Shown here: positions 34,731 to 46,300 of the stretch, in pieces | Numbering within the stretch: the stretch's first letter is position 1 | Layout of the letters: each line of letters opens with the position of its first letter | DNA from: Symbiodinium natans | Taxonomy: Eukaryota > Sar > Dinophyceae > Suessiales > Symbiodiniaceae | Direction of reading: 5' to 3' | Length of the DNA stretch: 64,000 nt | Assembly (NCBI GenBank): GCA_905221605.1 | Contig: CAJNDS010001046.1 | Location: forward strand, 407,501 to 471,500 | Made by a program: the position numbers and the translations under genes | Notes under the pieces: generated by a model | Database searches by the model: none | What the model saw: the letters and a program-made list of their open reading frames with translations, nothing else | What the model was told of the DNA's origin: nothing

Positions 34731-36318
34731 ATGTGCCCCCTGCCCAGCCTTTGGCTGACGGAATCTGCTTCACAGGCACATCTATGCTGTTGGTGTCTGG
34801 GCAAGGCGCTTTTGACCTCCGACGCCACTTAGTGAGCCATAGAGCCCAGATCCGGTCTTGCACTAGTGCCCGTAGCATGATGTCTCAGCGGAAAGGGCAA
34901 AGGACGAGGTAGGGCAAACGCCAAGGCGTCCTCAATGGCGCCGCCGCCAGGGCCAAAGGCGGAGAACGCCTTCAGCCTTTCGAGTCTGGACATAGTCCAA
35001 AGACGAGAGACCGTTGCAGTGGGCAAAAACCATCCCGAAGACGATATGCTGTATAAGGCCCACGTGGGGTATGGGTTGTGGGAACTCCAGGAGAAGACGC
35101 CAGTAAGGTCTTTCTCGCCGTTAACATGAACCGGCATAGGTCCGTGGCGGCAGCATCTCTCGTCAAGGAATGTGTCGAGTACCCCAGAAATACTTGGCCA
35201 AAGATGGGCCAGAACAGCTGTTGGGGGGAATGTGATCCTTGCAGCGATTCATGCCCCCGTAGGAAGACTTTGTGCACAGTATCAGGGCAGGGACAGCCCT
35301 TGAGGCCTAGCAGCAGCTCGGTGGAATTCACGAGAACGATCCATTGAGGTGACGATGCCCTCGGCGATCTTCATCATCAGCCCGTAACCCCACCTCCGCA
35401 GTATCGGGCGGAGTCGACAAAGCAGAGAGCCCGGCCGCGGACCGGAGGAGAGTGGACAGCATGGAGAGCGCAGAACCATGACCACGAGGTGTACTTGAGA
35501 TCCCACTTCGAGAAGATGACACCATTGGTTGCAGCATGAGGAAATCCCACATCATGTGGTGGAGCAGATGTATGCCCTCCTGAGCCCCAAGCAGCTTCCA
35601 GCCATGTGGATAGGGCCGTAAACCCCCGAAGAAAGCGGGCCACCCAGGATCTGAAGATATTTTTCCGGTTGTTTTTTCTTGCTTCTGCCGCGAATTGGGC
35701 ACATCCTCAGGGCCCGGAAAACCGTTTTGCTCAGCAGCGTTTTTCTGCCTTCCGCCTGTTGAGATTCAGCAAGCAGCCCACATAGCAGTCCCACTACTCG
35801 CCAAACTCGCCCAACTCGCCCGCATCACTCACAGGGACCAAACCTTGCAACGCGCAACAGTGCACCAACTGGATCCCACCAACTCTCTTCTCAAGCGCAG
35901 CCCTGGACGAGGCCTGTCTTTACGTCTTTACCTTTCTCGGTACGGCGCTTGAAGAGCTGCTCACTCTCGGAGCTACTTTTTGGTTTGGGAGGGGGAACGC
36001 AGCGGCACGGCTTGAAAAAGGCCGAAGGGTTGGGACCGAACCCTCATGACAGCGCCGTTGCATATATCAAACTGCAGCAACGAAACATTGCAGATGCAAC
36101 ACAGGCACAGGAAATATGCAGCCAACATTCACCGGATCGCTTTTTCAAGCACAGCCACTAATTCTGTGGCAAAGCACCCGTCAAGCAGAACAGGTGCAGC
36201 ACAGTGTCCGGTACACTGCAGGACCGGCTAATTTGGTGAAAGCCCATGCGAAGATAGCAGAGGCTATCTTAAAGGGGTTGTCCTACAATTGTCCTACAAT
36301 GGCGCGGCGCTACAGTGA
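34731..36318. other. no gene resolved
   Basis: Possible coding text on plus at 34980-35230 (HPEDDMLYKAHVGYGLWELQ; VAAASLVKECVEYPRNTW), perhaps the continuation of the retroelement fragment. Nothing else identified. Confidence 0.25.
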
Positions 36319-39300
36319 CTACAGGAACGTGAGAAAGCCACGTGCCTGGTCGAAAAGGAGATCTCCTTTCACCCCGCCCAAGTCCAGAAACTCTCCTACC
36401 GTCTTGGCCTTCTTGTAGACCTGAACTCTCCGGATCATGCTGAATCATGCTGAATCATGCTCATTCTCGCGCACCGAACTTCGCCCCGGGCCTCGTAGCG
36501 CTTGTGCGCCTCGGAGCCCTTCGTCTTGGGGTTTGCCCAGACAAAGCGCAGCTTGCGCTTGCCATCCTTGCCATCACCATGGCCTCAAAAGGCGGCAATG
36601 AGAGCGCTGAAAAATGAGTTGCTCTTGTTCCGTTTCATGTCTCCTAATCGCTCTCCATTTTTCTTGGAGTTATCGCAAGTTTGAGACAAGACTCGTCTGG
36701 AACTCTCGGTTTGGCTTGCTCGGGTGCCTTTCTGGTCTTTCTGCTCGCCTTTCCGGTCGCCCTTGTCCCTGTAACCCTTGGTGCCACTGGCGTCGAGGCT
36801 AATGGGCTTGAAGCACCCTTAGCTGCAAAAGTGATCCGAGCTGAGGAAAACAGGTCCGCTTTTGAATGGAGGAACTTAAAATGTCCTCCTTAAAGCCTAA
36901 AGAGGGCAGGTCTTGATTTCCTGACTTCTTCTCTCACAAAGGGTCGACGGTTTGAGTCAGTGATGAGCTTGTGGAAGGCGAGCATGTCCGCATCTTCCCG
37001 AAAGGCCAAACCCGTGTTCTCTCCTTTGCACCACATCTCGCAGACCCGCAGCGATTGGTTTCCGGACCTCCTCTGCAAGACGACGCTGCTGCGTGGAGTC
37101 CTTGTCTTCTCTGTCTTTTTCCCTTTCAATGACTTCAGAAGGTAGACAACGTCCAAGTGGAACGGGCCTTTCGCCTTCTGCTGCAGGCACTCGTAAAGCC
37201 GCAGGATTTCGGCCCTGGAGCACAGCTCTGGGCCTCCACAATCTGGCACAGAAGGACACTTGCCTTTTTTACCTTGGCCGGGTGGCTTCCAGTGCTCGTC
37301 GCGCAGGACTTCTAGCGAGCCCTCGCCTTCGGCCACGGCCAGGACAAAGAGCGTCCGCACTTTGGAGTCCTTGGAGCCAAGGACTCGCCGCAGCCGCGCG
37401 ACAGAGCGCCGGTAGGAGCCTCGGTCTCGTCGAGCGTTGCTGGCTTTCGGCCACAGCTGGTGGTGAGGGAAGACCACGTTCTTGGCCTTCGAACAACAGA
37501 GAGAAGTGCACCCCCGACTTTGCCATGAGAGGTCACTCTGGGGTTGGGCACTCTGGGGTTGTTCCAGGGATGATCGGGGGAGTAGGCGAGGAGAAGAGTT
37601 GAGGTCCAATTAAAATCTAACAACCCCACACCGAAGGTGGGGAAAAGCAACTCTGGGCCGACTTATCAAATGTGCACATATGTAGCAAGCTTAGCTCTTG
37701 AAGCCGCTTTTCCCCTTGTTTGCCCCGCCCCCCAAGATGGGCCCAAGAAGTGAGAGCATGGCATGGATTTGTTTGCCCCGTCCCCCAAGATGGGCCCAAC
37801 CCGCCCCCCAAGATGGGCCCAAGAAGTGAGAGAATGGCCTGGACTTGTTTGCCCCGCCCCCCAAGATGGGCCCAAGAAGTGAGAGAATGGCCTGGACTTG
37901 TTTGCCCCGCCCTTCGCACAGCAGTATACTTTCTTGAACTGAATAAAAAGCTATAACAAAATGCTATAACGCTCATATTTTGTGAGGTTTTATGGGCCAC
38001 CGGAAACCCAGATTTGCAGAATTGTCTGACTTCTAGGTGCTTGACCTTTACGGTAAAAATTATGGAGTCCGCCGAGGCCTCGAACCGAAGGTGTACAGAT
38101 TGTGAGAACAGGCACCCCCCTCCAAATCCTCCCCCCGTCCGCACCGCCCGCCCTCCCCTACCCCCCCCCCCACCCCCCTACCCCCCCCTTACCAAAGCTC
38201 AACTGGAGTGAGCACGGCCGGGGATACGAGCCGAAGAGTCTAACCTTAAACTTGAAGCTCCAAACCCCTAAACCCCAAACCCCAAGCACTCAACCCTCAA
38301 ACCCTCAAACCCTCAAACCCTCAAACCCTCAAACCCTCAAACCCTCAAACCCTCAAACCCTCAAACCCTCAAACCCTCAAACCCTCAAACCCTCAACCCT
38401 CAACCCTCATGCCTAGGCCCTCAACCTCAGCCACCCCTGCCCCCCCCCTTACCCCCCCTGCTTGAGGGGCATGGCTCGACTTTACGATCAGTCCAAGCCG
38501 AACCGTCTCAACCCTCAACCTTGAACCTTGAACCTTGAACCCTAAACCCAAAAAAACCACCGTGAACCTTGATCCCTAAGCCCTCAACCCTAAACTAACT
38601 CTCAACCCTAAACCCCAAACCATAATTGCTGCCAATGCCGCTCTCGAGCACTTGCCGACGTGTTGGCAGCATCCAGCTTTTTCTTGCATACGGCATACGG
38701 CCAATGTTTGTTAGAGAGCTTGGGTCAAAGCTGAGAGACAAGAAGACTGAAGCTGGAAACAAAAATCAGCCCACATCCCCCGCTCTGGACACGTTAGCTC
38801 TGCGAGTGGCCGAGAAAATCCTTAATTCAATCAGAGTAGAACCGAAAATTCAAACAGTTAAAGACACTGCACAGAAGCAGCCTTGCGACTGGCACAGATC
38901 GTGGCGGCTCACTCAACACAGGACAGGTGCAGGCTTTGCCATCAGCCTGTCGAACCCGCAGTTTGAGCCAGGGTGCCCAACTACGGCCGCTATTGGGCCC
39001 GGTCCCGGGAGGAAGAGCGTCAGTGACCGATAGCTTTAAGATTGTAGCAATGAACTCATAGGACATGTCTCAAGTCCCGGTGCTTCTGGAGCATCGCACT
39101 TGAGCAGTTTCCTGTAACGCTTGGCGCTTGAAGGCAGGTCCACCGGGGTTGGACTCCGACGGAATGTAGACCAGCCGCCGCCAAGGCGTGGGCAGCCACA
39201 TTTCGCAAGACCCGGCGCAGTGCTCGGGAAGAGCTCCGACCCTTGCTGATGCTGCCGATGGCCGCTTTGGCATCCACCAAGCACGGTGATGGCGCCGGTT

Positions 39301-42300
39301 TGCACTTCGAGCCACCCACTTCACTGTGAGCAGAACACCATGGCACTCCAGCAGACTAGCATGACCAGCGTGTTGGGCTCGGTGAGAGACGAGGGCGGTG
39401 AAATCGTCCTGGGAGAACGGCAGCCTGTGAGGCTGGCCAAGCCGATCTTTTTCGGGCTATCATCAGGACCCTGCGCCAGTCTCCTCTTCTTTCAGCCAGC
39501 CTTCCAACTTGCTCGATGCACTTTCTTCCACACCGGAGTGAGCACACTCCGAAACCAAACTCCGCGCGCAAGCGTCGCACGCCAAGAGTTCCTGTAGAAA
39601 CGGCCTGTCAAGGCCGCAAGCTAGCAGCGGTAGCAATGCCAAGGAAGTCAACAGCTCGTCTTGGACGCCTTGGGGACTGGCACTGCTTTCTTTTGTGGTT
39701 CTTGCCGCACGAAAGCATAAGCGCGGTCCAATATGCTCAACATGCCTCGCTGAAGCTGGAAGAACCATTGAAGCAGTCCCAGCGCACGAGCCAAACCTGC
39801 GGGCCTGCAGCGAGGTTTGCGTAGCAGGTCACAGAGTCCCGCAAAGCAGATGCGCCAACTTGCCACGAGAAGGTTGCACAAGTGGGGGATTGCTGCAGAG
39901 GTCGCAGCCCAAGCCTGTCATGCTGGTGTCCATTGACACGTCCTATGCCTTGTTGCGGGGAATGCCGCGTTTCTCGAAGGTCCGATCACGCGCGCGCAAC
40001 GTCTTGGCAGCCTTTGACTGGCTCCGGTGGAACAACAGAGTGTCATCAGTGGCTATGAGGCAAAGCTCATCCTGCACTGATGGGAGGGGATGCTCCAGAC
40101 TCAAGACGTTCTCCTCGCTGACACCTGCCTCAGTGACGCACCCCAGTGTGCAGCCTGTGCAACGCAAGAGGACCAGCTGAATCCCATAGGCCACACAGTG
40201 TTGACAGGAAACAGGTCCAAATCGTCCGCGAGTTCCGTCAAGGCAGGCAGGCCCAATCAGACAACAGCTCCCAGACATAGACGGGCTCCTGAGCGAACCA
40301 CTCATGAAGATGCCTTGGCGCAGACAACGCATCAAAGTATGTGCTGGCATCGCGTTTCGACATGTACAGGGTTTCACCAGGTCGCACCACTATGTCGAGA
40401 AAAGAGGCCGGGTTGGCCAGGCGCATGGGCTTCGGAGGCTGGCTAGCCTGCTTCGATAAGCTGGACCCATCCCAAATTTTTCGCTGCTTGTCAGCCTTGC
40501 CAGACTTGGCGACAGCAAACACACGGGCGCAAGCGAAGCTTGCCACGCGCCAACTCGCACGCCACAAGCCGCACATATCCCTGCCTGTTGGGATTTCCAC
40601 GCCAAGCCTCGTGCACTGAGGGCTCCACGCTAGTAGCCGTCGTGACCGGGAAGATGTTCATTGAATCCTGCACCTGGTGCCAGAGATCCGCAGGTAACAA
40701 TCTCGCGGGCGGCACGTTCCTGCCTGTGCTGGAAGATCAACAGCATCACCACGGATCGGTTCGTACTTAGCAGCATTGTGCTGTTCGAGTAGCTTAGAGG
40801 CACCATCATACGGGAAGGCAGATCCAAGCTCGCAGTCTATGCGAGTGAGCATGGAAGCAACCCGGCCGCACACATGCTCCAGAACTGTGGATTGGGCTTT
40901 GGTGCTGCCGGCGAGCTGCCACCAGGGCACAATCCTCATGCTGCCTCATTCCCCCACTAAGATGGTTCAGCGCGCCAATGCAAAGATTGGCCAGAAGCAT
41001 GTGCTGTTGCAAGCCGTCTTCAGGAACCACCACTGCCGAGGGCCAAGCGTGCACGCGAGGAAGTGGAAAAAGGTCCCCGCTTCGAGTCCTTGCTGCAACC
41101 TGGTGCAACCTGGCCCGGCCCGATATCATAGACCGAACAGCTCGCGCGCAAGGCCATTGGCGGGAGTGTACGCTTCGCTTCCAAAGCAGCCCGGAGCTTC
41201 AATGTCACAATGTGCCTTATCATCCGCCGCTTATTCCTGTATCGTCTGGCCAAGAAAAAGGTCCGCGGATCAACCCTGAAACTAGTACCAATCACCATGT
41301 CCATTCCACAAGGGCGGCAAGTGAGAGCGACAGCTCATCTCAGTTTTGACCCAGCAGACACCACCACTCCACGGGAGGAAGACATTGGGAGAACATTGCT
41401 GGGCTTGAGCATTGCAGTAGCGGGAGCCGCTTCAGCTGCGCATGCTCTCCCCCTGCGTTTCTGCTTGACCTCCAGTGTTACGCAGCGTGCACTTGGAACG
41501 CTCTTGCAGCAATAGCCTTATCAACCGTAAACCCGGAACCCTAAACCCTAAACCCAACCCTTGTTGCTTGGGGTCTAGCGACTTGGGCGCTGCGGAATCA
41601 CCATGCTCGCGCGGATGCGCTGGGCCGGGCCGAGGCGGGTCGCGTAGCGCTAAAATTTTTCAACCTTTGTGACAATCTGGGCCTCCGACCCAGAAAACCC
41701 CAAAACTCTGTTGAGCTTTTATCCCCACACCCCTGTTGTTCAACCTTACGGTTGGTAAGAACTCGCCTAGCTCCCACAGGCTGGCTTTCGTGATTTGTTA
41801 TTTCAGCATTTGCCGGGCAGAAGTTGGGCTTTTACTTCTGGTTTGGCCCTTTTGGTGGCGTTTGTGGACCAAAGATGAGCTGACTTTTGGCTCGGGTTTT
41901 TGGCTTCAGCGTTTGTAGGACCTTTGTTACTTGTAGTTTGGACCTTTGATTTAAGCGCTTTATGATGGAGCTTGACGGTTGCTTTAACTGTGTTTGATAT
42001 CTGGATTTTTTGAAGAGAAGTTGAGGACTCTACTTCGGGTTGATTATGTATCTGTAAGTTTCACCTCAAAACTTCACGGATTCCCACATTCGTAGAGGTC
42101 CAAGGCACTCAGGCGCTATACCTACAACTGACTATCACGTTGTGTTTGCAGCGCGGCCTTTGTGGACTGCATTCGACGATAGGTTGTGTGGATGGTGCCG
42201 GACTTCACCTCGTCAAGCGCCTCGCTTCGCTGACACCTCAGCAGCTCGCATCAGCTCGCATCAGCTCGCATCAGCTCGCATCAGCTCGCAGCTTGCATCA

Positions 42301-42561
42301 GCTACTTGAAAGACTCAGATGAGTCGCATTCAATGCCGACCTTCACTCTCTTTCACATGGCAAAAAACAAAGCGTGCCGGACATCAGAGACACTTGGCTG
42401 TGTCCAGAAAGGTCTTGAAGTCGTCCAGCAGCGCATGTCGCACCAGGTACGGCGTCGAGTACATCCAATCGAACGGAAACTTGCACACGCGCAAGCCCTT
42501 GTTCTCCAAGTGCTTAGTGACAAGGCAGCTTCCTCCCAGAGGCACCACCTCACGTGACACT
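36319..42561 (-). CDS. DUF1796 putative papain-like cysteine peptidase gene (partial 5')
   Basis: An N-terminal exon at 42561 (or 42548)-42399 reads VVPLGGSCLVTKHLENKGLR, then FPFDWMYS and LLDDFKTFLD. A large exon from 37486 reads NVVFPHHQLW, YRRSVARLRRVL, LFVLAVAE and EMWCKGENTGLAFRED, and stays open to TAA at 36890. These match the order of motifs in DUF1796 proteins: GxSC-type start, PFDW, F-x-HH, R-R-x-x-R, LFV and the late C-x-G-x-x-TG motif. If a GTGAGA donor after TDSNRRPF (near 36931) is used, the frame runs on through about 36806-36728, 36583-36492 (NPKTKGSEAHKRYE) and 36420-36319 (VYKKAKTVGEFLDLGG), stop TAG, with GC donors and matching phases. That tail resembles a motif I recall in many dinoflagellate proteins. 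Its exons lack their own ATG, which favours one gene. Middle exons and the start were not found. Biochemical function is unproven. Confidence 0.55.
37718..37912 (+). repeat. about 53-bp tandem repeat, about 4 copies
   Basis: Unit TTGTTTGCCCCGCCCCCCAA, then GATGGGCCCAAGAAGTGAGA and GAATGGCCTGGAC. One copy is internally deleted. Lies in the long intron of the DUF1796 gene. Confidence 0.9.
38069..38625 (+). repeat. composite telomere-like dispersed element, copy 1 (right end missing)
   Basis: Left end TCCGCCGAGGCCTCG, then CCGAAGGTGTACAG, AGAACAGGCACCCCCCTCC; a C-rich middle; about 13 units of CAAACCCT (38290-38400); then ACGATCAGTCCAAGCCGAAC and a degenerate CCCTAAA tract. The left end is 90% or more identical by eye to 46233-46303. 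Confidence 0.75.
39040..40940 (-). pseudogene. decayed reverse transcriptase retroelement
   Basis: Minus-strand polymerase text runs in order but in changing frames: about 40840-40760 (EPIRGDAVDLPAQAGTC), 40690-40560 (DLWHQVQDSMNIF; HEAWRGNPNRQGYVRLV), 40540-40260 (VFAVAKSGKADKQRKIWDG; LANPASFLDIVVRPGETLYM; SKRDASTYFDAL, which is motif A), 40085-39945 (DELCLIATDDTLLFHRSQSK, motif C, with ATDD for YxDD), 39800-39650 (LGLLQWFFQLQRGMLSILDR) and 39650-39470 (DELLTSLALLPLLACGLDRP). The order is that of an RT followed by a post-RT region, of a kind frequent in dinoflagellates (DIRS- or retrovirus-like). Several frame breaks show it is dead. It sits inside the long intron of the DUF1796 gene, in the sense direction. 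Confidence 0.55.
41518..41660 (+). repeat. composite telomere-like dispersed element, copy 2 (right end only)
   Basis: ACCCGGAACCCTAAACCC, then CAACCCTTGTTGCTTGGGGT, ATGCTCGCGCGGATGCGCTG and GCGGGTCGCGTAGCGCTAAA. Nearly identical to 46920-47031. Confidence 0.8.
42242..42290 (+). repeat. 10-bp minisatellite (CAGCTCGCAT), 5 copies
   Basis: Perfect tandem 10-mers. Confidence 0.9.
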
Positions 42562-43130
42562 CTGGCAACAAAGCAACGTGGGTCTAACACTACAACGGTG
42601 TTCAAAAGGCTATGCTTTGGCGCTTTGGGGTGTTCTTTGGCGCTTTGGGCTAAAGGCCAAAGGGCATGGCCGAAGGTCTGCCTCTTGGCCTTCGAGGACT
42701 TTCCAATCTTGCCCATGGCAAAGGGTCCCCGGGCGTCCTTCTGTCCCTTGCGTCCCTTACGTCCCTTGTGTCTCTCCTGTCCCTCCTGTCATCTCCTATC
42801 CCTCCTGTCCCTGTGCTTGATGTGTTGCAGGCCGAAACGCTCGATCATCTTTAGATGCAGCAGACGGCTTTGCCCGCGTTCAACTATCTTCTAAACACTA
42901 GAGCTGACCGGCTGACCATTGCTGTGTTGCCAGGATGAGCTGATGAGCTTTGGAGTGCGAGACAAGGGAAAGGAACTTGAAAAGCTTGTGGCAACGTTGT
43001 GATCTGTCAATAGCACAGGTTGCCGTTGTTCACGCTCTATCCGTGCCGCAACGTGAAACAGCGCACTCTGGTCCGGCTGAGCCCTGCAGAGCTCAGCGGG
43101 TGAAGCCCCCGCCACCTGAGAGGTGGCCCC

Positions 43131-43183
43131 CGCAAGACAACGCAAGACAACGCAAGACAACGCAAGACAACGCAAGACAACGC
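43131..43183 (+). repeat. 10-bp minisatellite (CGCAAGACAA), 5 copies
   Basis: Perfect tandem 10-mers, downstream of SF3A2. Confidence 0.9.
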
Positions 43184-43300
43184 ACCCCTAGGACTCTCCA
43201 CACCAGAGAAGACTCCACAGAAGACTCCACTCTCTGCTAGGACGGGCCCCCACCATGGAATGCCAGGTTGGTGGTGCCAGGGCGCTGAGGGAGAGCCTCG

Positions 43301-43356
43301 CCACAGGGTACCACAGGGCATCACAGGGTATCACAGGGTATCACAGGGTATCACAG
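43301..43356 (+). repeat. 10-bp minisatellite (TCACAGGGTA), 5-6 copies
   Basis: Tandem 10-mers that overlap the SF3A2 stop codon; on the minus strand each unit contains TGTGA. Confidence 0.9.
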
Positions 43357-46300
43357 TGCGTGGTACCCGCATCCGAGATTCTTAAAATCCCATGCATGGC
43401 CGCAGAGCTTTCGTGCCGGGCATTCGGCCGGGAGTTCTTTCTCTTCACGGTCTTTGAAGAAGATCTTGCAATGCAGCGCTAACTTGCATGTTGACGTAAC
43501 AACATTGGCACTAGAGCACAACCTGCATCATTGAACCTGCCTGCATGGTGAACACCTTTCGCTGTGGGTCCCAGCTTGTGAAGAACTTATTCTCGGCCTT
43601 GTCAATTTCCATGTTCGGAACCTGCCGGCACTGTGGCAAGTTTGTCGAAGGCCACATAAGGCCACCTGAGCTGGTGGAAATGGGAGCTTTCTGGCACCTG
43701 CAAGGAATTTGAGAAGTTGGGTGCCTTGAAGGCAATCGTCTCGTAAGGCTCGCAGGCTGTGAGCAAGTACTGGAACTTCGACTCGGAGGCTTAAACGGTA
43801 CAAAAGAGAAAGCCACGCGCTTTGACGTACTGCTAGTGCACTTATAGTGAGTACGCTTTTCGTTGGATTTTTGCTCTCCGGGAAGGCCTCGGGCGGCTCC
43901 ACCTTACACTCCAAGTCATCAGTGAGACAGAGATCAACACCGCTTGAAACTGACAACAACACAGCTTTGAACACGAAAAAGCTCACTTAAGACTACGTAG
44001 GCATATGAAGTCATTATGACGTGGCATGAAGTGTTCAAAGGATTATGAAGTGTTCAAAGGATTGGCAATTCTCCCCGCCTTCTGCTCGTAGGCAGACATG
44101 AACCGGTGTCGAGGCTTCACCCTTTCCAAGGCCTGAGAGTTCTCTTCAGTTTCTCTTCGGGCCTTGCCTTGGTCTGCTAAACGTGCAGCTCAAAACCGCA
44201 GCTCAGAAACCTCGGGGTACTCAATCTCAAAGAGCAAAGCCTTCTGCTGACTGTCGGGGTCCCGCTCCTCCAAACCACCGGGCACAGAAAAACAGAAGGG
44301 CACAGAAGTGTGCACGACAACAGGCCCCAAACAGCTACCTTCGTCACCCGATAACCGGGCCGGCCAATCTTCACAGTTTTGCGCGGTCCTGCGCGACTCT
44401 CCGGAAGGGCTGCTTGACAAACTATGAACCGAAAATTTTAGCAGCGAAGCCAGCAAAGCCCAGATTCTTCGGTTCCTGAAGAAGTCTGCGGCTGCGGCTG
44501 GATCGTCGCATCCTGCCGCTCGGCCAGCGCTCAGCACATGCCGATAGGTGATGGTACACTGGTGTATACTGGTGTCCTGCTTCTCGCGGGCAGCGCGTCT
44601 GGCCAAATTAATCTGGTGTTTCTTGCCCTGCGTGTGCGCCAGGTAGCTTCCTGACCAGACACTAACATCACCATGGCACAGATGGACATGCGAGCAACGA
44701 CATTGCACCATCACGCCTTCGTTGGTATGAAGCGTCAGGCACAGCTTGCACTCATAGCTGCCCAGGTGATTGCGCATGAAGTATGGATCCTCTCGGAGAT
44801 GAACGTCCGAGCTGCATCACGCCGCCAACACCCCGCACTAGGCCGCACCAACCCATGGTGCAAGCACAATGCTCTCACATTTCACCTTCAACTCGCAACC
44901 GGGTAATGTTGCACTGGCTTTTGTAAAGCTCGGGTCGATATTCACAACTTTTCAATTTGTTGGGGCCATCCGCAAAATCACAAGCTCTTGCTTCGGTTTT
45001 GTTGGAAGGGTAGTTTAAGGTTTGTCATGGGGTTTAGGGTTTGTCTCAGCAGTCTGGAGAATCCAGGAAGCTAAGCCCGTCCAGTTTCATCAACACGTTT
45101 TGGGATTTCATTCCGAGATGAGGCCCCCAACAAATTTCGTGATAGGTAGCCCACGCGGCTCCTGGGGGCATTTCCTTATACTTGGAGGGTCGATTTGTTT
45201 GGGGGGAGGGGGGGGCCCTACTAACGACATGCAACACTATCGTACATTTCCTGTGCGAACCTGCTGCTATTTCAGGTCGAATTGCACGCTGAACACCATA
45301 TCCAGCAACCATACTGAGCCACTGAGAGTGTGCCACAGCTGTGACAGATTTCGCATATTGGAAGCCCCAAGGCTGACATGCGAAATGTGGCGGCGGAGGA
45401 AGGTTTTATTCAAACTGGCGGAGAACTGCATGTTCACGGGACTGTGGTGGGAGCATGGCTTGGTGTCCTGGTGCCACAATGCGAAACCCGTCACTAGAAA
45501 TTGTGACCATCAACATCTGTGGAAGGGTTGTGATTTCCAGAAGTATTCGCCTCGGCTTCCTGCTGAGAAGCGTTTTGGAACAAGCAGACCCCCCCCCCCC
45601 CATCGCTTGGAGGGGTCCCACCTGTCAGCTGCTCGCTCCTTTAGAGGGGCAACCTTCTTCGTGCAGGCGGGAAGCCTTCTTCGCCACTTCTTGCATGGGG
45701 AATTGCGCTTGAATCGCATGTGCTCGAGTCGGCAGCACTCGAACAAGCCATGCTTGACGTTTCGTGCCTGAATCACCGAGCTTGAACCGCGCGTGCTTGA
45801 ACCCAGGATTCGTGCAAACGCGTGAGCCGGTGCGGTGCTTGAGCTGCCGTGCTTGAATCGCGTTTGAGCATGCGCGCGCCGCGGAACTGAAGGCAGACAT
45901 CCTTACAAAGGTTTTCAAATGTTTTCCAGAAGGGCAAATTCAAACTGTGCTTACTCTGCTCGACAACAGTTGGGTGCCTGCGTAAGGTGTTTCGAGCAGC
46001 AGGCATCGAAGAGGGTGACAGAGTCTCTCAAGAGGCTCTGTCAAGGAGGAGTGCTTGTGGCACATGCATGACCTGCAAGAATTGACTATGCCAAATCGGC
46101 AATGTCTCAAGTCTGAAACCGAGCCCATCCCCTTTATTTTGCCGTAAGTCGCTATTCGCAATTCCTTACCCGCCGCTACCCGCCCAGCATCACACTTCGC
46201 AATATGCTGATGGCACTCAACACTAGGAAAGAGTATCCGCCGAGGCCTCGGGCCGAAGGTGTATAGGTTGTCAGAACAGGCACCCCCCTCCAAATCCTCC

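Noticed and set aside
44190-44777. A single 195-residue intronless ORF on minus
   Set aside because: It only appears continuous because the 66-base intron of SF3A2 is in frame; text between the conserved exons is intron.
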